Part shown: one piece after another, positions 1 to 14,049 of the stretch
Position numbering within the stretch: the first letter of the stretch is position 1
Layout of the letters: each line of letters opens with the position of its first letter
Assembly: GCA_949318235.1 (NCBI GenBank)
Contig: OX439132.1
Span: forward strand, 25,452,102 to 25,516,101
Reading direction: 5' to 3'
DNA length: 64,000 bases
Source: Ecdyonurus torrentis
Lineage: Eukaryota; Arthropoda; Insecta; Ephemeroptera; Heptageniidae
Program-made: the position numbers and the translations under genes
The notes under the pieces: model-generated
The model's database searches: none
What the model saw: only the letters and a program-made list of their open reading frames with translations
What the model was told of the DNA's origin: nothing

Positions 1-39
1 TATCGAGAAAAGAGAATTTATTAGCTTTGAGTTCGTCAT

Positions 40-44
<5 letters not shown>

Positions 45-116
<72 letters not shown>
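45..116 (+). repeat. (GA)n microsatellite
   Basis: A GA tract of about 72 bp with one phase interruption (GGAG) near 80. Confidence 0.97.
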
Positions 117-119
<3 letters not shown>

Positions 120-1179
120 TTTGCATAGATATCAAAGCAAAGCTTATTCACGATTGGCAATACTTATTTAACTTTCAAAGTAACTTTTTTATCTATATAT
201 AAAAAAAAGTAGAACGTGTCTGTATAAAATTTCAATTGCAGAACATAACAATTAAATAAAAACTTATTCTTTTGACTTTTATATACATTAAAAAACGCAA
301 TAATATGTAAAATTCTAAGTGCTTGGTTTACATTACGTTAAAGTTGTTGTTTTTATTGTATTGAATAACATTACATTTGTATTTTTTTCTTTTTGTTTTA
401 GTAATAAGACTGATTGTTTTATTCTGTTTTCATTATATACTATATGTTGATATTATTATTTTATTCCTATTATAATGGGGAGTTTTGTTAAAATTGAAAA
501 ATAACTCCTCCCAAAGTATAATTTACATTAACAGTAAAACTTTGAAGAACAATAATTGAAAATTATAATTACTAACAAAATTTTATTCAAAACGCAAGAG
601 TTAAGTAATAATTCCATTAAAACAATACTATATATAATTTGAAACAAAAATGTAATGGGGGATTACAAATTGTACCAATTGGGAAAAAAACAACAACTTA
701 ATTTTCCGCTATGATAAAACAATGCATATTTATACTAAAGTGTATTGAAAGCAAGCTTGCTAATTAGCGGGGATACGTTAATATAGTATGTATACTTAAC
801 CATCTTGTTACTCTAAATTATAATGAGGATTAATTTTCAATAACAATTTTACTTGTAATACATAACAGGAAGTATAATATAAAGTTCACTAATTAGCTTA
901 TGTTTGTCGATATGGTAAGTTGGCCGGATTTATCATATTAAAATAAATTGATTGTGTGTATTATATTATATTGTTTATAATGATTTACAGTATACTAGTA
1001 AGCGACCTATATGCCAGTACAATGTGTTCACCTTGTTGAAAATAATAAATATTATAAATTAAACATTGTCAATATTGCAATGAGGAAAACTTTTGTTATT
1101 GCATATAGTCTGTAAAAGGAATTGTCCTGAATAGATTGATCTGTGATTTTGTAACTTTTGAGTTTATTAGGTATTTTTA

Positions 1180-1275
1180 ATTAATTTTTTTTACAAATCG
1201 TGATATGACGTCACGGTCAGTAACCGGTGTATGCAAAATTACGATCCATGACGTCATAAAATAAATTTTTTAAAA
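1180..1275. repeat. Small foldback with two TGACGTCA sites
   Basis: Two CRE palindromes (1206-1213 and 1249-1256) lie in imperfect inverted context: ATCGTGATATGACGTCA on the left and TGACGTCATAAAATAAATTT on the right, with a GC-richer spacer GGTCAGTAACCGGTG. It resembles a degraded hairpin MITE, but ends and target duplications were not found. Confidence 0.4.
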
Positions 1276-1336
1276 TTATAAAAGAATTAAGTGAATTCGA
1301 AAATTAAAAAAATCGCACATCAATCGATTTAGAACG

Positions 1337-1339
<3 letters not shown>

Positions 1340-1369
<30 letters not shown>
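1340..1369 (+). repeat. (CT)15 microsatellite
   Basis: A pure CT tract of 30 bp. Confidence 0.97.
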
Positions 1370-1373
<4 letters not shown>

Positions 1374-1570
1374 ATGCAATAAGATCAACTTTAAATTTTA
1401 TTTGGTCTTCCTTATGTTGTTATTTTACTATTTTAATTTTACGCAAAAAAATAAATTACGTAAGTTATTGATATCATTATTAATTGAAAGTTATATAAAT
1501 ATATAAAATCGAAGCAAATACATGTTACTACATAATGGAAGCACTAATTAAATTCTAAGTTCATTATGAA

Positions 1571-1653
1571 ATATTACTTCATACCATAAACTATTAGTTA
1601 ATTGATATCAATACAATTAAAATTAATAGTTTTCAAAGTGTTATGAAGTAGTA
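1571..1653. repeat. Imperfect AT-rich foldback
   Basis: ATTACTTCATACCATAAAC and AACTATTAGTTAATTG on the left correspond to CAATTAAAATTAATAGTTTT and GTTATGAAGTAGTAATG on the right. Spacing is irregular and composition is AT-rich, so some of the pairing may be chance; a worn MITE is possible. Confidence 0.35.
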
Positions 1654-2269
1654 ATGAGTGACAATAATATATCATAGTGATATATTAATTTTTATTGCTT
1701 TTTCATAGTAAGGTCAAAATTGAGAATATTTTAAAAAACGGCAAACTATATTTATTTTGCTATAAGTTTTATGATTTTGTTCCGTTTGTGTATTAGTTTT
1801 AAATTGTAACAATTAATAAACCCAGGTTGCTATCAGATATCACATTAATTGAATTTTTATTAAAAAAGAGAGAGAGAGAGAGAGAAACGAGAAAATGAGA
1901 AAATAAATGTACGTGTATTGTGTTTCTTGGTTTTCGAATTTTCCTGTAATATCAAAGTTCAGAAAAGCTAATTAAAAGCTAAAAATAAAATATGAATCAA
2001 ATTTCAAATAATTTAAAGTGGTATATTAATGGTATTACATTTCATGATTGTCCAGCGTATATAAAATGTATTTTATAAATACCTTTTCTCTTATATTAGC
2101 TGGTACATTTTGAGAGATTTGAGGTGTTTTTGGTTCACCGTTTAAACTGAGATAGATGTAATTATTTTCCTTAACGTGATCCAATGTGGTTTGTAATATA
2201 TGGTTGCTTTCTGACTTTGAGAGGAACGATTTGTGCTGTTGGTGTACCGCAATCAAATGAAACCTGAAA

Positions 2270-2516
<247 letters not shown>

Positions 2517-3169
2517 TACATTCTCTCTTTCAGTCTCATTTCGTTAAAAAAAACTAGCAGTGTAATATAATATTATATATGAAATATTATCCAAAATTAT
2601 ATTTAGCCAAAACATTTGGAATGTTATAAAATATGTAAGAGATTTTTTTTAATGTAAAACATATTTTACATTATTTTTGTATTTTGTAAATTTGTTTCAT
2701 ATTTCATAATATTATATTTCTCAAAAAAAAAAATCTATTAAATATAGTCAAATTAATATTTATCATGATATTAAATATATATAATATTTCATAGCAACAT
2801 GGTTTTACTGTAAAAGTATATTATTTTTATTCTAATTGAATATTTTGGACTAAAAGCAAAGCTTATAGGAATGAAAATGTAAAGTCAAAAAAATTAAGAC
2901 AATTTGCAAAAGAAATCACGTTAGAGCTTTTATTATTCTTATAATTTAGCAAATTTAGCATTGATGTTTGTTTTATAAGTATTTTATGTATTTTATTAAT
3001 TAAATATTTTAGCCTTTCTTTTTTATTTAATTTTATTAAAAATAATATTTTAAACAATAGACTTCAATATTTCTATTATATTTTACATGTTATAGTAATA
3101 ATACTTTTATTATAAAATAAATAATATAATAAAAAAAAATCAAAGAAATTAATAATTATCACTTTGCAG

Positions 3170-3489
3170 AAAACATTAGCATTTATATCATCAAACACTT
3201 GATGGGACTTACATAAATAACTTTAGTTTGTCTCAAAACACAACTACAGCAGTGATCAGAAAATTGTGATTTATGCAACCCGCACAACATTTTTTTTTTT
3301 CTTTTTACTAATTTTTGCATGTTTCTGACATCAGAAACATGAATAGTCACGTAAATTGCATACTTTACAGTATTTTCACACTCTCTCGTGGGACATTTAA
3401 CATTCTGGTAAAAATAACAGTTTTGAAGATCTCATTTCGTGTTTATTCATTAAAAAGCACCTGCTGTTTTATGTGGTCTATGGCTTTAA
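3170..3489 (+). mobile_element. MITE family A, copy 1 (TTAA-flanked, 5' end lost)
   Basis: This is a non-coding element matching three other copies in the window. The right end reads GGTCTATGGCT followed by TTAA (3486-3489), which is the inverted repeat of the left end AGGAATAGACC seen in the other copies. The left terminus is missing; homology begins near AAAACATTAGCATTTATATC. The centre holds the palindrome half CATGTTTCTGAC followed by its near-complement, with the CRE core changed to TGACATCA in this copy. Open frames within it are spurious. Confidence 0.85.
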
Positions 3490-4179
3490 TGGCTAGTTTA
3501 CACGACGTAATATTTGCTCTCTATGCAAAATTATTTGAGTGCATTAAAGTTTTATAAATTGAATAAAGATTGTTTGCAATAAAACTAATTGCACATTGAA
3601 AATATTGTGTTGTGTGCACATGACTTTATGGGTATAAATTTCATTATTTTACTGTAACCTTCAATGTTGACCTATTTTTATTATTATTATTTTTTTACAC
3701 ATAATTTAACTAAAACAGTATTCCAAGTAATTGAATTCATTATTATTTACATGAAAAAAACAAACATATACAAAAAACAAATAATACTATAGCATTACTG
3801 AGTAATGTAAAAATGTAATATAATACTAAAAGTATATGATGAAAGTGAGAGTAGAAAATATATGGACTTTCTGAACCACACCCTTATAGACAATCTTATT
3901 ACTTTTTTTTTCTCCCCCTATAAAAAAAGCAATTTCATCACCTTATTTAAATATCATGTAATATAAAAAATTTAATGCATCAATAGAAAGGTATAGTGGG
4001 CATATAATTATAAAAAAAAAGTTCTTATTTTAAAAATCACTTGGGAGAATTTTGCAGTTTCTTTACTAGTACGAGGAAAGTGATATCCATGAAGCCCAAG
4101 CAATTCTACTTCACGCTAGAAAGATTTTCTCCCTTGCTTACATCTCATTTGTAAAAGAGAAGATTTTCTTAACTACGGC

Positions 4180-4280
<101 letters not shown>

Positions 4281-4411
4281 AAAAAGTAAGAAAAAATTCA
4301 ATCTTAAAATGTCGAAAACAGAATAATTTGTCATTGCATATTAAAAGAAAAAAGTTTAAATGTAGTTCGGTAATTTTTTTATTGTACAATCTATTCTATT
4401 TGGTTATGGTT

Positions 4412-4418
<7 letters not shown>

Positions 4419-4473
<55 letters not shown>
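4419..4473 (+). repeat. (TC)n microsatellite
   Basis: A pure TC tract of about 55 bp, complementary in sense to the GA tract 140 bp upstream, so the two could pair as a hairpin. Confidence 0.98.
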
Positions 4474-4476
<3 letters not shown>

Positions 4477-4724
4477 GTATTAAAAAAACAGAAAGGTTTG
4501 TAAACATTATTTTAAAAAATAAACATAAAGCTAAAAAGAGAGAGATTTTTAAAACAGTAAGGGAGAGAGAGAGAGAATGATACAAAATAATACATTTCGA
4601 AGTGCAAAGTTTGAAAATACCATTAAATTTGGCACTCTTATTGTTTTGTTCACATTATATAGCGGTTCTGTCTATTGATGCAAAAAGGAGTTGAAATTTT
4701 GTGGGTGACAAGAGTGAGGAGGTT

Positions 4725-4745
4725 GGGAAGGGGAGGGGGGGGGGG
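4725..4745 (+). repeat. G-rich run, G-quadruplex-compatible
   Basis: GGGAAGGGGAGGGGGGGGGG-type sequence provides enough G-runs for a four-tract quadruplex on the plus strand. Confidence 0.6.
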
Positions 4746-4893
4746 TGTTTACCATGATTAACGAAGCCGCGAATTTTCTTTAGCTTTCCAAATCCAAAGT
4801 TATTTTATATAAATTTAAACACTAAAGTATTTCCCGTGCTAGAAACAAAACAAAAGCAATTAATTTTAAAAGCATGTATATATACTTGTTGGA

Positions 4894-4920
4894 ATCTCTC
4901 TCTCTCTTTCTCTCTCTCTC
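4894..4920 (+). repeat. Imperfect (TC)n microsatellite
   Basis: A 27-bp TC tract with one TTT interruption. Confidence 0.9.
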
Positions 4921-5758
4921 TTAACCATCTATTATTAAAGTGTATTTCAAAATATATATTATTATGATTTTTTTTTTATTTAGGAACATTTGACCATATT
5001 TACAGATAGCTTATTATTTATAATTACCTTTATACATTGTTGTGTTTAAATTATTTATTATAGCAATTTTGTAACAATGTTCATTATTTTACATAGTAAT
5101 AAATGTATAACAATAATATTAATGAAATAGCTTGCATTTCAAATGATTAATATACTAAATAAATAACTGTCGCTATTGTATAGTTTAATGTTTTACTATA
5201 TTTTGCTATTTATAGTTAATGCTTTTAATATAATGTTTTTTCTAGATAGAATTGGTTAAAATCATTAATTATACCCTTTATCTTTTCAACTGATAAAAAA
5301 AATGTAAAAAATTATAAATTTATTTCTCCACTTTTTTTTTAGATTTTTCTTCAAAAACCCAGACTACTCTATAATTGTAACTAAAATTCAACTAATTTAC
5401 TCTTTGTCAACAATATAATAGAGAGGTTGGTGAAAAAAAAAGGTCACGTGGTATGTGTACATAGCAACAATAGAAAATAACAATAGTGCCAGTGTTGGAT
5501 CTTTGAGACTCACTCACAATGGTCTCCTGCCACTTTGTTTTCACTGGACTTTAAATTTTTAATTATTACAACTTTTGCACATTGGTAACTTCATTATTAT
5601 TACATATTATACTAATGACCTCGCGATTTATCTGTCACCTATGAGCCGTGAATTAGGAGTGCTTCAGGTGTGCATGATTTCTATCAGTCTTTCAAATGAA
5701 GGTACAAAGAAAGTCTTGAGAGATTAATCTAGGCTCGCGAAGTACAGCGAGTCTTGGA

Positions 5759-6093
5759 TTAAAGCCATAGACCACATAAAACAACATGTGCGTTTTAATG
5801 AAATGGGATCTTCAAAACTGATGACAATTTTTACCAGAATGTTAATGTAGCCCCACGAGAGAGCGTGAAAATACTGTAAAGTATGCAATTTGCTTGAATA
5901 TTCATGTTTCTGACGTCAGAAACATGCAAAAATTAGTCAAAAAAATGTTGTGCGGGTTGCATAAATTGAAATTTTCTGATCACTTCTACGGAGCCACAGT
6001 TGGGTTTTGAGACAAATTAATGTTATTTATGTAAATCCCATCAAGTGTTTTGTGATATTTATGCTTATGTTTTCTTCTGGTCTATTCCTTTAA
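5759..6093 (-). mobile_element. MITE family A, copy 2 (complete, piggyBac-like TTAA ends)
   Basis: The element is bounded by TTAA at 5759-5762 and 6090-6093. Inside these it starts AGCCATAGACC and ends GGTCTATTCCT, an imperfect terminal inverted repeat. It lies in inverted orientation to copies 1, 3 and 4. At 5903-5926 it carries an exact 24-bp palindrome (CATGTTTCTGAC plus its reverse complement) centred on TGACGTCA. TTAA duplication is diagnostic of piggyBac-type transposition, so I infer a non-autonomous deletion derivative; no transposase sequence is present. Confidence 0.9.
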
Positions 6094-8499
6094 GTAACCA
6101 ATACTAGAAAAATTAGTAATGTAAAAAAAAAATAGCTATAATATCATAGCCTTATACCAACGTAGAAGCATTAATATTAATATAATAATGGTTTATGCAA
6201 AGCTTTTATATAAATGAAAAATTACTTACTTGTAATTACAGACTTTTAATGATTTTTTTTTAATATTATTATTTTTTAAATGCTGATCCAATGTTATGCA
6301 TATCATCCTTTTTTTTTAAACATTTATTTTTGTTTTCTCGTAATTGTACATAACATTTATATATATATGTATTATTATATATTATTTTTTGTTTTTAAGT
6401 ATAATGTTTATTTAACAATGATAAAGTTAAAACAATAGAATGTAAGTATTTTTAGTATAATGTACACTCTAGATAATGAATACACAGTGAAAGTACTGTT
6501 ACGTAATGTATAAATGTAAAATAATTTTGTGTAAAGCACTTGAACAGAATAATTTCAAACCTATTTCTGATACTTTTATATTTAAAAAATAATAATAATA
6601 CTAATTCGTATAATTAAGGTTAAAGGACAGTATTATCAACAATATATTAATGTGCATATATGAAAATACGTTAAGAAAAGAAAATTGCTGGTATATGCAA
6701 TTTGGTATATTAAGAAAATTATTTATAATGAAAAAAAAACTCATTTATTATGTTGTATATTTGTTGTATATAGCTTAGTCTTCAACATAATACTATGTTG
6801 TTCACTGTATATCCTTCTTACCATTTTATGGAACAGTGAATTAGCAGGTATATGCTTTTTTTCAGTGACTATTGTATATATGATTGTAATAATATATTTT
6901 ACCATTAAAAAACTAGCGCTTAATATGAAATGCTATTCCTATGAGAAAATTACGCATTGAATATGAATGATAAAATATATCATCATAATTATGTGTACAG
7001 GATAAAGTCCCGAGAAGCTATGAATGCTTCCAGATCATTTGTAAATCGATTAATCGATTATTTGTGCTATACAACTAGTATGACATTTTGGGAGATGTTT
7101 AAAAAGTCAATCTATCGCCCAACATTCATAGAATCTCGAGACTATAGTTGAACCAACTATTATAGTTAGCTCTTCAGTCTCAACTATAGCTAGGACAGCT
7201 TTAAATTGTATAATCGCCCATTTTAAATGGCAGGGTCTAACAAGTGAAATGAACGATTACTTAAGAATAATCAAACATTCGTAACATCTTACATGAATAC
7301 TCGTGTAGATGAAATTACATTTAACTTATTCACAGGTGATAAAACTGAATTTTTAAGTTCAATACGATATAATAATATAAAGTCTGTAGTACTGAGTGAG
7401 TACTGTACACAAAGATAGTAAGGTTACCAACTTTAACTTGCAAATCAAATCAATATGCTCAACTATTTATTATACGATTTTATTTTCATACTATTTTTCT
7501 ATATATATACTTCTTATTTTACTGTTCCAGGTCTTTAATATTTTTCTCCCTGTTATATAATATGTATATAAAAAAAGAAATCTAACTTAATAATAACCAA
7601 AAAGTTTTGAGTAAAAAGTATAATGGAACACAAAGTGCTGATGCATGTAAAACAATAATACTATCCAAAAATATGTATATATAATGTAAATATGCGTAAT
7701 GAGATTATTTTTTGAATTTATTTGTTGTGGAAAATATTAAAATCTTGTATTTCATACCATTATCACAAAATTTATATCCTATATTTTGCATAATAAACAA
7801 TGTTATAAACGTAATAACAATCAATAAAAAGTAGTGTTATGGTCATAAAGTGAATAGTTACTTATGATAAATAGCTTTAATACAATCATTATAATGAAAA
7901 TAATTTCAATTGAGAGTTGGATGTTTTTTAATCCAGATTTACTTTTTTTTTCTACTCTAAAATTACTTTTTTTTTTATATATATATTTATTTTTATGCAA
8001 AGGTGTTAAAACAGTTTTGAAAGATTAGCCGCCTCCTGGTGTCTGGTTTCAGGATTAGAGAATGTAAGGCTTTGGAATAGCTTAACTTAATCTTGTGCAC
8101 ATCACAAGTTTTTTGTATCATCCTTACATTGTCATAGAAAATAGAAGACACAAACATTTTGTTAGTAACGAGTCATATCCTAAATAAGGACAAAAATACC
8201 ACACCTTTTTTTTAGTCAAAACCAGAAAAATACTTCCTATTGTTATTATGTTCATTTTTAGCCATCAAAATGTTAGTTTTTACCTTTTATAGTATGGTGG
8301 TTTTTTTTATGTATTTTTTTAAATATAGGTATAACACCAACTATAAGCTTTTATAAATGGTATATAAATTTAAAGAGGTCAGTTTATAAATTTTGGAGAT
8401 AAAGAGACAAAGACCTTTTAACTATACAAACCGTAGTTACTGTTGTTACTATTTATTATTTAAATTGTGAAATTATCCCTTTTATTCTATTTTAGCTAT
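6094..8499. other. AT-rich stretch without recognised gene
   Basis: Open frames of up to 91 codons occur (for example 6685-6960), but they are hydrophobic, AT-driven and match nothing I recognise. A small inverted motif around GACTATAGTTG and CAACTATAGC lies near 7140-7190. Confidence 0.6.
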
Positions 8500-8501
8500 T
8501 C

Positions 8502-8536
<35 letters not shown>

Positions 8537-8541
8537 CTGTT
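8500..8541 (+). repeat. Imperfect (CT)n microsatellite
   Basis: A CT tract with TTT and TGT interruptions. Confidence 0.92.
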
Positions 8542-9710
8542 TATGCATACATAATGCAAAAGTAGTACAGTACAAACACTGTGACATAAAATTTAGCTCT
8601 ATATTGTGTAGAGTATATGATATATTATATTTTTTATATACAAATACATTGTATGATTGCACTACCTTAAGGATTGTATTCAGATGGCTTGCAGCTCAAA
8701 ATCTAAAAAGAAAACTTGGAAATTTTATGATGCCATTTGAAAGTTAATAGTTATAGCTACCTATGATAACAATTTTACAACTCATGACCATCAGATATAA
8801 GAGAGAAAATAATTAATGAAATTAACTTACGCTCTTATGGGTTTAAAAGTTCAAAAATCATAATTTAAAATCTAGCATGGTGACCCTCCAATTTTTTTTA
8901 CATTTTTGAAGATACCTTGTCCTAATGTATCACTGTGCAAAATTTCAGATTTTTCTTTCTTTACAACTTTTTATTCAAATCCCGTAGTACTTGATATCCT
9001 GCCTTAAAAATTTATATTACAGTCTCTGTACGTAAACTACATAGCTACCAATTGGTATAGCCCACTCTTAAATTAAGTTATTTTAATATAAATTGACATC
9101 ATACACAAGTTTTAAAAATCAATAATCAATTTCCTGGTGATCAATATTTCTTTATTTTCTGTTGAAAATTGTCTCATAACTATGACTTACACGTTCTAAA
9201 TTTAATAGCTTTTTCCTTCTAATCGTTAAATGCAAATTTTTAAATTGGAAGAAATAAATTTTCTTTTAGAGTCGACGAAAAGACTATAAAATTTTGCAAT
9301 AAAAAATTCTGATTTAAACCAATTTTTTTTCATTCTATACCTTTTTTTTTAATTTGATAACGTATTATTACAATACTAATCAAAAGTTTTAATAAAAAGA
9401 ACAGATATTTGTTATAAAAGTAAAATTTCAGTCTTCATTTAGTTATTAATAAAAAAATGCCTTATGCATTGCATCAAAATTTTCTTGTATATTAATATTT
9501 CAATTAAAAAAGTAATTTTATTATATTTAAGTCTAAAAGAAATTTTTAAAACATTGGCAATAAAGAAAAGAAAAAAAATCAAAATTTTACGAGTAAAAAA
9601 TAAAATAAAATTTATAACTACATTGTTAAAATAAATCGATTAAATTTTATATTGTCTCTGTATAACAATAATTGGAACAGTTTCATTCATTTTTGTTTTA
9701 TACTCATAAA

Positions 9711-9838
<128 letters not shown>

Positions 9839-10536
9839 CCATTTTACCCAGTTTATTTTTTATTCGTTTGTATGAAATATTACTTTGTATATCGTAATGT
9901 CATGCAATGTTAGAAGATACGACTTTTATTTAACAAGTTATATTGTGTAGTATTATTATATAAAAAAGTATATAAGAAGAAAAAACACACAATTTTATAC
10001 CATTAAATATTGTATAAATGGTAACATAAAATGCAAGATACTTTGGATCATATAAAAACAATATTAAAGTTTTGTTCTGTAGGTTAAAAGAAAATATAAT
10101 ATTATATAACTTTGACCTTTTGTTGATGGTTAGATTTTTTTTTTCAAAAAAAAAAAAAATAATAATAATAAATAAATAAATAAAATGTATAAAACAGCTA
10201 GTTTTTATTGGAAGGTTTAATATATTTTCAAATACATTTTACACAATGAATTTTAAGTTTCCTGTTGCTAATTTTGAAATGAATATATTGCTAAATTACT
10301 TCTTTCATTTTTAATAATAATATAATAAGATATTTATTTAGTTTTCACTAAGTATAAATACAAAAGATCGTACAAAGTGTACACATACATTCATTATAAA
10401 TATTCCTGTATAATAAAAATGATTAATAACATGCAAGTAATATTAACCATTTTAAAATTGTATTAACGCTGCCTACATGTGTTACATTATATAATATATT
10501 TGTTAAAAATACTTATATCATAACATTTAATAATTT

Positions 10537-11515
10537 TCAAAATGCAGTATTATTTACTGATTTATAAGGAAAGAACTTTTTTAAAAATTCAACACAATTA
10601 ATTTTGTAAATATTAAATCGTTTTTCATCTTTTATTCCTTGAGGTAGACTATTGAAAAGTTTAAGTCCATTTACAAAAAGGGATTTTTGATTCCCTGTAT
10701 TATTTTGAGATTCTAAGTAAAAGTTTTCTGCATTTCTTGTGTTATGCATGTACACATCACAATTTCTATATAAAAATCCATTAAATTTATTGTTATATTT
10801 TTTATTCATTACATTCTTAGGACCATTAAAACTTTTAAATTTATTCTCTGTTCAATAGTCGTCCAATCCATTGCTTGTAACATTTTAGTTACAGAGGTTC
10901 TTTTATGTACACTTAATATTATTCTCATACCTCTGTTTTCTAGTTTTTGAAGTCTTTTTATATTATCAGGAAGTCCTCTATCTTTATCATCAACTCCTGA
11001 ATAATTCCAGATTAATGTAGTGCAATATTCAAAATGAGGTCTAACAATTGTATTGTAAATTGTGCGTCTTGTGGATTGGCTTAAATGTTTACTTATTCTA
11101 TATAAATAACCCATTTTTTACTTATTTTTTTAATATAATTTATAGTTGATAAATTCATGAAAATTTAGAACATTGTCAATAATAACACCTAGGTATTTAA
11201 CATTTTCAACATATTCTAACTCACTTTTTTCCCATTATTATTATACATTCTTGATTATTATCTAATAATTTATTAATTTTTCTCTTAGAATTTGCAATAA
11301 TTATACATTGTGTTTTTGTAACATTAAGTTTTAATTTATTAGAAAACTACTTACTAAGTTTTTCAAGTTCACTATTCATAATGCTCGTCATTTCACTAAA
11401 ACTTTTGCCCTCCAGCCAAATAAGCGTATCATCAGCATACAAATTTACAAATACTCTTTTTAATTCTAAGGGCATGTCATTCATATATACAATAAAGAAC
11501 CCAAAGAACTATTTT
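10537..11515 (-). pseudogene. 5'-truncated LINE (non-LTR retrotransposon) reverse transcriptase fragment
   Basis: This is the only recognisable protein homology in the window. Read on the minus strand, it begins with a GFFIVYMNDMP-like stretch (the usual GPLLF..YINDLP region before RT motif C), then the catalytic box LYADDT with YADD at 11428-11439. A VENVKYLGVIID segment near 11171-11210 matches the YLG motif, and 10809-11114 encodes GYLYRISKHLSQSTRRTIYNTIVRPHFEYC-type thumb sequence. The C-terminal region (10537-10808) has HNTRNAENF and LFNSLPQGIK, as in LINE ORF2 C-termini of the Jockey/CR1/L2 type. It is dead: an in-frame stop follows the YADD block, a frameshift lies near 11237, stops precede GYLYR, and a frameshift at 10809 separates the last two blocks. 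The endonuclease and the N-terminal RT are missing, so the copy is 5' truncated. Clade assignment is not possible by eye. Confidence 0.9.
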
Positions 11516-12086
11516 ATCATAGATTGTAGAAGCAGTAAGATGTTGTATATGTACCAAAATTAAGTAGAAGTTAGTGATAAAAATAATACAAACATATTTA
11601 AATGATTTTATGGCGTCTTCTAGTTGTGATATTTTTATTCTAAAATACTAACTAATATAGCTTCTTGCTTTAATAAACTATATGTATATTTAGCTTAATT
11701 TCACATATTTTTAAAATACATTGGAATATTAAGTAAAGTTTTGCTTTAATCTCAGTAGAATATAGCATTGTTATATCATATTTAAAAATATAATATATAT
11801 TTAATCGAATTTTCTATAGATATTATAGTATTAAAACTGAATTCAATTCAAAAGCATAAAGTTATATAAAACAATGGACGTTATATCGTCATTGAGTGTT
11901 CATCACAAGAACAACTTTATGTTGAAGTTGAAATTGATAGGTATTATCTTTACATGATATAACAATGAATAAAATAAGTTTGCTGCTCATGATGGACGTG
12001 AAACTTGTGCTAATTGTCGCTTCACAAACTTTGTCTTTGGCTCAAAATTCTTTGTCATATTGTAAGTGAGTGAGACTGCCAAGCTC

Positions 12087-12192
<106 letters not shown>

Positions 12193-12997
12193 AATCGATC
12201 AATAGGATGTAAGTTTTAGCCTCGCTTTCAACAGAGAGACGATTTAATTGTAAACGTGACATTTCTCTCTCTCTCTCTCCTCTCTCTCTTTTTATCTCTT
12301 ACATCATAATTTATGTAACTAAAAACTTTTCTTATATTTAAATCATTTGTCAAAAGAAATTCAAATTGAAGAATATCACAACATTTCTACGTATAAATAT
12401 TTATTTATTACGTATAGTTGCTAAAGGGAACAATACTTTTAACTGGTAAAACTTTAAATTTTGTGCAAACAATTTACTTTCAAAGTGTTGTTACAAAAAT
12501 ATTGTTAAAAACAATTGCTAAATAAATTTGTTCCAGTGATTATCTACTTAAGATCAAAGAATATCTAAATACTCAGGTATGTAAATGTTTTTTTATTCAT
12601 TATTTTAAAAATTATTGAATCAATTTTACATATTTTACAACATAACTCTTTAAATTGTATGTATGATTAAGATCTTGTATAACAAAATACGCAATATAGC
12701 CTTTTTACGTACACATTTAATAAACTGATTCCAAAATTTGTATCAAAACTTATATAGTGGGCTTCATCGACGGGAAAAAATAACGTAATTTATGCTTTAT
12801 TTGTATTTCTAATTGTCTACGGTACGTAGTTACATGTTATTAAAAGGAAAAATGGAAAAAACAAAAACGTCAAACTGCAGTAAGTAAAAGTAGGCATTAA
12901 GTACAGACACTTTGATATAACAGTTTTATTATATATTTTAAAATTATTATATCTTAAAACTTGATTTAAATCATATAAAAATGCTACCTTGCATTTT

Positions 12998-13042
12998 CTT
13001 TCTTTCTTTCTTTCTTTCTTTCTTTTTTTCTTTCCTTTTTTT
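12998..13042 (+). repeat. (CTTT)n tetranucleotide repeat
   Basis: About seven CTTT units decaying into a T-rich stretch. Confidence 0.9.
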
Positions 13043-13330
13043 TTAATATATATAAATATCTAACTTTAACTGAAATATTTTCTTTATTTATAACGAGTTT
13101 AATTTCAAATATTTATTTGAAAATCAACTACATAAAAAAAAGGTAAATTGAAGCATCGATACAAAGTTTTATATATATGTATATTTATGTATATCAAAGA
13201 GTTAACTACAAAGAATATATTTAATGAATTGGTTTTTATTTTATTTTTTAATTTAACCTAACAGGTCATCCATAACATTAAATAAAAAATCTTCTTTAAT
13301 CGGATATATGTGTGAGTTTTAGTTTAAAAC

Positions 13331-13333
<3 letters not shown>

Positions 13334-13407
<74 letters not shown>
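13334..13407 (+). repeat. (TA)n microsatellite
   Basis: A pure TA tract of about 74 bp. Confidence 0.97.
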
Positions 13408-13410
<3 letters not shown>

Positions 13411-13978
13411 TGTACATTTTTGATGAAATTATTTTATACACGCCAGGTATTTCAGTTTATCAATTCATATGGAAATAGATTTATAAAAAACAAAATGCTG
13501 GGATTTGAATTAGTTTACGTTATTTGTGTGGCAAATATTTTTATATGATCATACCGCACATTCCATTTTGTTAAATTGTGATCATTGTGATTCCAAGTTT
13601 CATGCACCTATTTCTATGCTCCAGTAACGCATATAATTTTATTTATTGCAATAAACTATTTATTTTATTTATTATAATATTTTAAATAAAAGCATTGTCA
13701 TGTTTTGAAACCTATATTATTGTTCTAATAGTTAACCCAATTTGATTTTTAAGTATAGTCTTGAAAAAAAAAGTTGTTATGAAATTGAAAGTTTGTAGCA
13801 TTATTGATATTAAAACAACTTTAAAGTAAAATCAGCTAACAAAATGCATTTTTATTAGACTTTTACTACATAATATTGATATAAAATATAATTTGTTTTT
13901 AAAAATAGGATAATACAAGGTACATAAGAGGTTAGATGCTCCCGGTAAAAGTTTTATCCAAGGTCGCGCAGCTTTAAG

Positions 13979-14049
13979 AAATTCACCAAAGACGTCATAT
14001 CACCACATGCAACTTTGTTCGCCTAATCAGTGACGTAACTGGTGAACGG
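13979..14049. repeat. Short inverted repeat with CRE half-sites
   Basis: ATTCACCAAAGACGTCA and TGACGTAACTGGTGAA are imperfect inverted repeats flanking about 40 bases, in a patch that is GC-richer than its surroundings (CTCCCGG, GTCGCGCAGC just upstream). No boundaries were identified. Confidence 0.4.

Noticed and set aside
6685..7151. Two adjacent open frames that might be exons or a small membrane protein
   Set aside because: Composition is that of AT-rich non-coding DNA (Ile, Tyr, Leu, Lys rich), with no domain, no codon signal and no convincing splice sites.
11381..11563. Plus-strand open frame of 60 codons
   Set aside because: It is the antisense shadow of the LINE RT segment containing YADD on the minus strand.
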